Below, in pieces: positions 60,493 through 64,000 of a DNA stretch of 64,000 nucleotides; the stretch's first letter is position 1, and every line of letters begins with the position of its first letter. Source of the stretch: CANLBN01 sp050633525. Lineage in GTDB: Bacteria; Pseudomonadota; Gammaproteobacteria; Pseudomonadales; Cellvibrionaceae. Both the position numbers and the translations under genes were made by a program. Under the pieces are notes generated by a model, which ran no database searches, was not told where the DNA came from, and saw only the letters and a program-made list of their open reading frames with translations. Location of the stretch: positions 101,582-165,581 of the forward strand of contig JBOEGR010000021.1 in assembly GCA_050633525.1 (NCBI GenBank). The letters run 5' to 3'.

Positions 60493-62229
60493 TTAAAGAC
60501 TTTGGTAGCTATATTGTGAGATCGAACCTGAGCTCAGTAATAAATCATGCAATTTAGCTTCCTGATAGTCATCTTCTGTTTGCAGTTGAATTTTTTGCTG
60601 TGGAGCAAAAGGGATGGTCGGGGTGATCAAGCTTGATATTTCAGCACTGTCAACGGTTTTGCCCTCCCCATTTTTTAAGTGCCCACTTGCTGCAACGTCA
60701 TTTGTCGTATTTTCATTAATCAAGAGCACCGTACGAAAAAAGGGAGTTGCATCGCCATTTTGCAGTGTGGTGCTAGCAGCCGATGCCTTTGCGTACCCTT
60801 CTAAAATCTGAACGCCTATATAAGTATGCTTATTTAAGCGCTGTGCCCAACGTATAGCCCCTGCTTGCCAGTGTTCTGTATTCGGCTTTTTAAGGAGAAT
60901 AATTTCTCCTGATTTGATTTGAGGGGGAACGGGGCCAGACCAGCGTAAACAATAACCCTGCTCACTAATATCTGTGGCTGTCACTATGGCAAAGTCGCCC
61001 TGTCTGGGCTGGCTATCATAATTGGCGTTACCAACAGCGCTTATTCTATTAGTGAAAGTACCGTTTTCACTAATGTCCATTGGGCTACCGTCGACGATGA
61101 TACCAGAGTCCAGCGTTTTACTCTTCTGCTTTAAAAAATCATCGAAGGTGGTATCGCCTAGCAGCTGTTGGTGGGCTGCTTTTAGGCCAATGCAAATTTC
61201 AAGGTCGAGTTTACTTTGTTGCCTGGGCTGGCTGCGTGAGTGCTCCTGTTTCCAGCACGTTTTAAGGTGTGCGATTAATGATTGTCTCAAATGAATGGGA
61301 ATATCGCTGACGGCATCATTATTCGTGTTTGTGCTTGATAATAGCTCAGTTAAGGTATTTAAGTTCAGTGCATAGAGCCCATTATTGGGAACCTCATTTG
61401 AATCTGCTTTATAACGAGATTGGTAAAAAGGCCCTTCATCTGACCCAGAATCCAGCCAATAAATATGCTTATCTATATTTTTAGCGGGTTGTAGTGAAAC
61501 CATGGGGGACCATTTTTCCAGTGCCATATAAAGGTATTGGATATCCACTTGGCGTAATTGGTTGTTATGGCTGCAAGAGAGTAATACGGCTCTCAAATAG
61601 GCCTGCTGGTTCGATAAGCCCTGGCTTGATTCTAGCAATTCGTCGGGAATTACATTTCTATTCAATTTTTGCTCTTCAGCAATTTTGTATAGCTGATGGA
61701 GTTTACTCCATAGCATGGGTGGCCTTGGCACATAGAGTTGGTAGCTACGGTAAAGTAATTGGCTTAGCCCATGAGTGGCGTAATATAAGGCCAGTGATAA
61801 TTCGTAAGAAGCCGTACTAGATAATTTATCTGCTTGTAAAATCTGACGTATGGTAATCATATAACCATCACACAGGTGACGCTGTAGGGCTTGTGCGATG
61901 GCCGCTATTTTGGTCATATTTTCGGTGAGGCTTAAGGGTTGTTTGAGGAAGTCTTCTGCTAGGCCGCTGATACAGTGGTGAACATAGGGCCTGAGTATGC
62001 TCATTAAGCCCAAGCGTTGGCTGCCGGTAATAGCGAGATGATTGACCTCAGGTAAGAGTTTGTACAGCACAATGCTGACTTGTTTTACTTGTGTTGTAGC
62101 TAGGTCGTCTAGCCAGCTCTGTAGCTGTCTCGGTTTCGTGCCACAGAAGGACAGCTTTTTAGCGTCTTGATCTGGAAGATGAAACTCACCAAACAGCGTT
62201 TGATATTTTGACATTGTTGCTACCACCAC
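60493..62229 (-). CDS. FimX-neighbour protein with a C-terminal PilZ-like region
   Basis: A 578-residue cytoplasmic protein. The first 400 residues are helical with no known domain. Near 420-500 there is a PilZ-like segment: QGDFAIVTATDISEQGYCLRWSGPVPPQIKSGEIILLKK, then RWAQRLNKHTYIGVQIL. A DxSxxG motif is present but the usual RxxxR c-di-GMP motif is not clear. In Pseudomonas a protein of similar size lies next to fimX (PA4958). It starts 104 bases upstream of fimX on the minus strand, so they could be one operon. Role in c-di-GMP signalling is inferred from the place. Confidence 0.65.
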   Translation of the reverse strand: MVVATMSKYQTLFGEFHLPDQDAKKLSFCGTKPRQLQSWLDDLATTQVKQVSIVLYKLLPEVNHLAITGSQRLGLMSILRPYVHHCISGLAEDFLKQPLSLTENMTKIAAIAQALQRHLCDGYMITIRQILQADKLSSTASYELSLALYYATHGLSQLLYRSYQLYVPRPPMLWSKLHQLYKIAEEQKLNRNVIPDELLESSQGLSNQQAYLRAVLLSCSHNNQLRQVDIQYLYMALEKWSPMVSLQPAKNIDKHIYWLDSGSDEGPFYQSRYKADSNEVPNNGLYALNLNTLTELLSSTNTNNDAVSDIPIHLRQSLIAHLKTCWKQEHSRSQPRQQSKLDLEICIGLKAAHQQLLGDTTFDDFLKQKSKTLDSGIIVDGSPMDISENGTFTNRISAVGNANYDSQPRQGDFAIVTATDISEQGYCLRWSGPVPPQIKSGEIILLKKPNTEHWQAGAIRWAQRLNKHTYIGVQILEGYAKASAASTTLQNGDATPFFRTVLLINENTTNDVAASGHLKNGEGKTVDSAEISSLITPTIPFAPQQKIQLQTEDDYQEAKLHDLLLSSGSISQYSYQSL

Positions 62230-62421
62230 TACCTGTCCACGTATTTGACGTTGAGGCTTTGCCTCGGTTTCAATGCTGAAATTGCCTTTGAAAAACCTGT
62301 ATTTAAGTTTAGTTCAAAAAGTGAAGATGAACAGCGGGTATGCCCTATATTAGCTATAACTTAAGCGTATATTAAGCGCGAAAGGTGTGCTTAAGGAGCC
62401 TCAGACATATTCAGAGGTTCC

Positions 62422-63468
62422 TTAAAACTGCGTTGTCGTATTCATTGCCGTTTTCGATTTTTCTCCCGCAACCTCTCTTACCAGTTTTGGGACCAGATAG
62501 CCTGAGATCTCATCTAGTAGAGCTTTATGGAGTGCCTGTGCTTTTGTGAGTGGTATATCGAAATGGGTCGCACCTGCAACGGGGTCAAGCAAGTGAAGGT
62601 AGTAAGGTAAGATCCCAGAGGCAAATAAGTCTTGGCTCAACTTCTTGAGTATATCGACGGTATCATTCACTCCTTTCAGTAGAACCGCTTGATTTAAGAC
62701 GGTTATTCCTGATTGGCGCAATTGGTCGACAGCCTTGCGTAGACCCGGGCTAATTTCATTTGGGTGGTTAATGTGGAGTACAAATACTGTTTGTAAGCGG
62801 TGTTGTGTTAACCAGCTAAGGCAGTCTTTGGTGATGCGATCAGGCAGCACAACGGGTAAGCGGCTATGAATTCGCAGTCGTTTAAGGTGGGCTATTTCGG
62901 CCATTTGCTCTGTTAGCCAAGTAAGCTGGCGATCATTCGATGCAAGCGGGTCTCCCCCTGAATAAATAACCTCTTCTATGGTTTCATCCGCCCGTATCTG
63001 TTGAATGACATCAAGCCACTCTGTTTTGCTAAGACGGTTTTCTTCGTAGGGGAAATGTCGCCGAAAACAATAGCGGCAATTCACTGCGCAATGCCCATTC
63101 ACCAGCAATAAGACTCGCCCACGGTATTTTTGTATAAGGCCCGCGTGTTGATTGTTTTGTTCTATCAGTGGATCGGTAGAGTAGCCTGTTTTAGCGATCA
63201 ACTCCTCCTGAATCGGTAACACTTGTCTGAGTAGAGGGTCATCTGGGTTGCCTTTTTCCATCAAGTCGATAAAGGCGTGGGGTACTTTTAATGGGAACTG
63301 TTGCATAGCCAATTTGGCCGCAGGAAGTAGATTGGGGCTTAAATTTAAGTATTTTAGTAGCTGTTCTGGGCTAGTGACGGCTTTTTGCAGCTGTTCTTGC
63401 CAGCTTAAAGTCGATTCACCCTGCCAAGACGGGTCAGTTCGAGGTATCATTGCGCTTTTTATCATCAT
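62422..63468 (-). CDS. epmB: EF-P beta-lysylation protein EpmB (radical SAM lysine 2,3-aminomutase)
   Basis: EpmB converts alpha-lysine to R-beta-lysine for EF-P modification. The radical SAM cluster motif is HCAVNCRYCFRRHFP with Cys127, 131 and 134. EVIYSGGDPLASND carries the SAM site, and LKGVNDT and YYLHLLDPVAGATHFD follow. At 348 residues it matches E. coli EpmB (342). It is divergent from efp across 83 bases, the common arrangement. EpmA, the other half of the modification pathway, is not in the window. Confidence 0.93.
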   Translation of the reverse strand: MMIKSAMIPRTDPSWQGESTLSWQEQLQKAVTSPEQLLKYLNLSPNLLPAAKLAMQQFPLKVPHAFIDLMEKGNPDDPLLRQVLPIQEELIAKTGYSTDPLIEQNNQHAGLIQKYRGRVLLLVNGHCAVNCRYCFRRHFPYEENRLSKTEWLDVIQQIRADETIEEVIYSGGDPLASNDRQLTWLTEQMAEIAHLKRLRIHSRLPVVLPDRITKDCLSWLTQHRLQTVFVLHINHPNEISPGLRKAVDQLRQSGITVLNQAVLLKGVNDTVDILKKLSQDLFASGILPYYLHLLDPVAGATHFDIPLTKAQALHKALLDEISGYLVPKLVREVAGEKSKTAMNTTTQF

Positions 63469-63551
63469 TCTAATTATTCACTAACATTTTTATTCACTAA
63501 ATATGGTTAACAGCTCTTGTTAGCTACACTGCAGAATTACTGAGGAAAACC

Positions 63552-64000
63552 ATGGGGACTTATTCTACCAACGAATTGCGAAGCGGCCTAAAAGTATTAC
63601 TCGATAATGAGCCTTGTGCCATTCTCGATAACGAATTCGTTAAACCCGGCAAAGGCCAAGCATTTAATCGCGTTAAGTTGCGCAACCTTAATTCAGGTCG
63701 TGTTTGGGAAAGAACGTTTAAGTCTGGCGAGAACCTCGAAGCGGCTGACGTCATGGACCGCGATCTAGAGTACCTCTATAGCGATGGTGAGTTCTGGCAC
63801 TTTATGGAGCCTGAGTCATTTGAACAATTCCAAGCAGATGAAAAGGCCGTTGGCGAAACAATAAAGTGGCTAAAAGAACAAGAAGTTTACATGGTGACAC
63901 TTTATAACAACTCGCCTTTATTAGTCACGCCGCCTAATCATATCGAATTAGAAATTACTGAGACCGATCCCGGTGTCAAAGGCGATACCGCTCAAGGCGG
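63552..64000 (+). CDS. efp: Elongation factor P, N-terminal part (truncated by window edge)
   Basis: EF-P relieves stalling at polyproline stretches. The 149 visible residues begin MGTYSTNELRSGLKVLLDNEPCAILDNEF and carry the modified Lys34 in KPGKGQAF, followed by the two OB-like domains. A TGAGG site precedes the ATG. The end of the gene lies beyond the window. It is divergent from epmB; Lys34 together with the EpmB gene supports beta-lysylation. Confidence 0.96.
   Translation, partial: MGTYSTNELRSGLKVLLDNEPCAILDNEFVKPGKGQAFNRVKLRNLNSGRVWERTFKSGENLEAADVMDRDLEYLYSDGEFWHFMEPESFEQFQADEKAVGETIKWLKEQEVYMVTLYNNSPLLVTPPNHIELEITETDPGVKGDTAQG

Noticed and set aside
63474..63500. Repeated TTATTCACTAA sequence between epmB and efp
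   Set aside because: Two close copies of a short AT-rich word; too little to call a regulatory site.
1..64000. Search for CRISPR arrays, tRNA genes, transposases, phage genes and integrons
   Set aside because: I saw no spaced repeat array, cloverleaf, transposase or integrase frame, and no att-like flanks.

Overview
The window reads as a stretch of core chromosome from a free-living, probably marine, gammaproteobacterium. Evidence is the gamma-type gene neighbourhoods: yrfG-hslR / hslO-pckA, the TIGR02449 gene-zapA-6S RNA-fau block, rpsF-rpsR-(membrane protein)-rplI-dnaB, and ahpA/ytjB-serB-fimX as in Pseudomonas, plus EF-P with EpmB and an ATP-type PEP carboxykinase. By eye the DNA is moderately AT-rich and base use looks even across the window. 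I saw no insertion sequence, prophage, CRISPR array, rRNA or tRNA. Genes lie on both strands in short operons.

Layout. 1-7500: end of a response regulator, a lipoprotein and acetyltransferase pair, pckA, hslO, a BLUF photoreceptor next to a chemoreceptor, hslR and yrfG. 7637-12711: cysQ, TIGR02449 gene, zapA, 6S RNA, fau, a possible 46-residue membrane peptide, rpiA and an LpxR-type lipid A deacylase. 12853-17631: YHS protein, DUF1127 protein divergent from a LysR regulator, photolyase, serA. 17774-25765: a BaeSR-like two-component system with a Spy/CpxP-like protein downstream, a roughly 129-bp imperfect palindrome between them, a di-haem peroxidase-type lipoprotein, a START protein, the glutathione-dependent formaldehyde pathway (frmA-fghA) and a DUF2147 protein. 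25803-35347: CPBP protease, S4 protein, cupin, metY, a secreted SKYRF-repeat protein, an aggregation-factor-core-like protein, a YdeP-type molybdenum oxidoreductase, an N-formylglutamate-amidohydrolase-like protein, and a glsA-lrgB-lrgA operon. 35556-42063: esterase, a probable ZrgA-type zinc locus (FtsX-like permease and ATPase, DUF3299, His-rich ZrgA) with a Zur-box-like palindrome, a deiodinase-like lipoprotein and an iron alcohol dehydrogenase. 42391-49519: ribosomal proteins, dnaB, TatD nuclease, a desulfurase-SufE fusion and a response regulator. 49642-52425: MocR regulator divergent from DUF1127, LysE exporter and a YkoF-like protein. 52497-64000: YpfJ, a c-di-GMP GGDEF/EAL protein, ahpA/ytjB, serB, a FimX homologue with a PilZ-like partner, epmB and the start of efp.

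How the parts fit. Several sets carry out one job each: serA and serB are the first and last steps of serine synthesis; frmA and fghA convert formaldehyde to formate, with a formate-dehydrogenase-like gene nearby; BLUF plus chemoreceptor suggests blue-light-dependent behaviour; the fimX block suggests c-di-GMP control of type IV pili; EpmB and EF-P form a modification pair.

The points most worth a second look are the BLUF/chemoreceptor pair, the CsdA-CsdE-like fusion, the nested palindrome near 20 kb, the spaced GTACAG repeats before the MocR gene, the zinc locus with its operator and long hairpin, the SKYRF-repeat protein, and a Pro/His-rich sensor loop in the histidine kinase. No single locus is clearly a new defence or mobile system. 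All calls come from reading the sequence; no database search was run.
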